A DNA stretch of 64,000 nt from contig JADBXP010000024.1 in the NCBI GenBank assembly GCA_020403455.1, positions 62,001 through 126,000 on the forward strand, given 5' to 3'. Shown here piece after piece: positions 63,657 through 64,000 of this stretch (positions within the stretch are counted from its first letter, which is position 1; each line of letters opens with the position of its first letter). Position numbers and translations under genes: made by a program. This DNA is from Chitinophagaceae bacterium. GTDB taxonomy: Bacteria > Bacteroidota > Bacteroidia > Chitinophagales > Chitinophagaceae. The notes beneath the pieces were generated by a model. It saw only the letters and a program-made list of their open reading frames with translations. It had not been told where the DNA came from and made no database searches.

Positions 63657-64000
63657 TCAAAAAAGAAAAAATAGCGGGTGGCTTGGCCAAAATCCGACCA
63701 GTGCTGAATATCAGCAGCAACAGCAAATATGCCGCAGGTAGGCAAATGATCTATACGGATATCACTTAACTGATTGACAAAATCTGTGAGTCCGGGATTG
63801 TGTGCAAAAATGGCTGCCGTGCGCACCCGATCGGGAAACTCACTTATTTTTTGAAAAATATCTGCCGGGTGAGGATGGTAGAACGAAGGAAAGGTTTGAA
63901 TGGCTGTGGGAGGCAACTGGAAGGCCGCAGCAAAAAAAGAAGCAGTAGCAAATGCACGACTGGCAGGACTGCTATAAAACCCATCAATATCAATGCCCCT
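63626..64000 (-). CDS. SixA-like histidine phosphatase, partial (N-terminus outside window)
   Basis: Histidine phosphatase superfamily, 124 residues visible, open to the right edge. The N-terminal RHG nucleophile motif is outside, but the second conserved block FYSSPASRAFATA and the catalytic FAHNPGLTDFVNQL histidine are present, the pattern of SixA-type phosphohistidine phosphatases. SixA in enterobacteria removes phosphate from histidines of phosphorelay or PTS proteins; here the target is unknown. The 3' end overlaps the convergent transporter gene by 31 bp. Confidence 0.9.
   Translation of the reverse strand, partial: RGIDIDGFYSSPASRAFATASFFAAAFQLPPTAIQTFPSFYHPHPADIFQKISEFPDRVRTAAIFAHNPGLTDFVNQLSDIRIDHLPTCGIFAVAADIQHWSDFGQATRYFFFFDQPKEGGLFL

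Noticed and set aside
1-64000. tRNA, rRNA, CRISPR arrays, insertion sequences, prophage or defence islands
   Set aside because: Scanning the intergenic regions gave no cloverleaf-like sequence, no regularly spaced repeats and no transposase, integrase, Cas or restriction-modification gene. A covariance-model scan would be needed to exclude small ncRNAs.

Overview
The window looks like ordinary chromosome from a member of the Bacteroidota, most likely the Chitinophagaceae; the family-level call is inference from gene content, and I cannot name a genus. Three things support it. First, promoters fit the Bacteroidota pattern TTG-N19..23-TAnnTTTG rather than the E. coli one. Second, strong Shine-Dalgarno sequences are scarce. 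Third, there are lineage-typical families (DUF4290, DUF4833, DUF1015 next to serC, GH3-type ligase, a DUF4369/DUF5106-like TlpA protein, BNR-repeat secreted protein, an LpxD homologue). I see no phage, insertion sequence, CRISPR array, rRNA, tRNA or clear integration scar. The DNA is gene-dense, with only one gene-free stretch over 300 bp (38110-38537).

Layout. 1-2365: end of a leucine operon on the minus strand (leuA, then leuC running off the left edge). 2577-7683: a helical-repeat protein of unknown role and a two-gene sensor kinase operon. 7866-13784: minus-strand acyl-CoA ligase, DUF1015, DUF4833, serC and DUF502. 14047-20911: TetR regulator plus complete RND efflux system (TolC, lipoprotein adaptor, 1198-residue pump), closed by a strong terminator. 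21070-25643: AIM24-family protein, then minus-strand pyrH, an orphan TolC and an aminotransferase, then DUF1801. 25741-28558: ribosomal operon rplM-rpsI-rpsB-tsf with a terminator. 28816-35817: amidohydrolase, recO, pheS, DUF4290 protein, gmk, an SDR and an M20 amidohydrolase. 35900-39485: lysS, an RluE-type pseudouridine synthase with a structured leader, and an lpxD homologue. 39482-42038: epimerase/Fur pair, SCO protein and a MerC-domain protein with an operator-like palindrome in its promoter. 42049-48032: a minus-strand run rlmD, rhomboid, degenerate rhomboid, EEP-family hydrolase, cysS. 48138-56504: TlpA-like oxidoreductase, metF, lptB, GH3 ligase, fabG, a small secreted protein, SulP transporter and carbonic anhydrase. 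56625-64000: adk, lipoprotein MsrB, a 1057-residue BNR protein, two doubtful small ORFs, a glycosyltransferase, an EamA exporter and a SixA-like phosphatase cut by the right edge.

Most genes are core metabolism, translation and envelope functions. No unmistakable new defence or biosynthetic system is present. The observations I would follow up first are: (1) the perfect 7-3-7 palindrome covering the merC promoter, next to a Fur-family gene; (2) the tandem of an active-looking rhomboid and a paralogue that has lost serine, histidine and oxyanion asparagine; (3) DUF1015, which carries a ParB/sulfiredoxin/SerK-like DGHHR motif and sits beside serC; (4) structured leaders ahead of the pseudouridine synthase and rplM. 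All functional assignments rest on reading the sequence and on family knowledge; no database search was possible.
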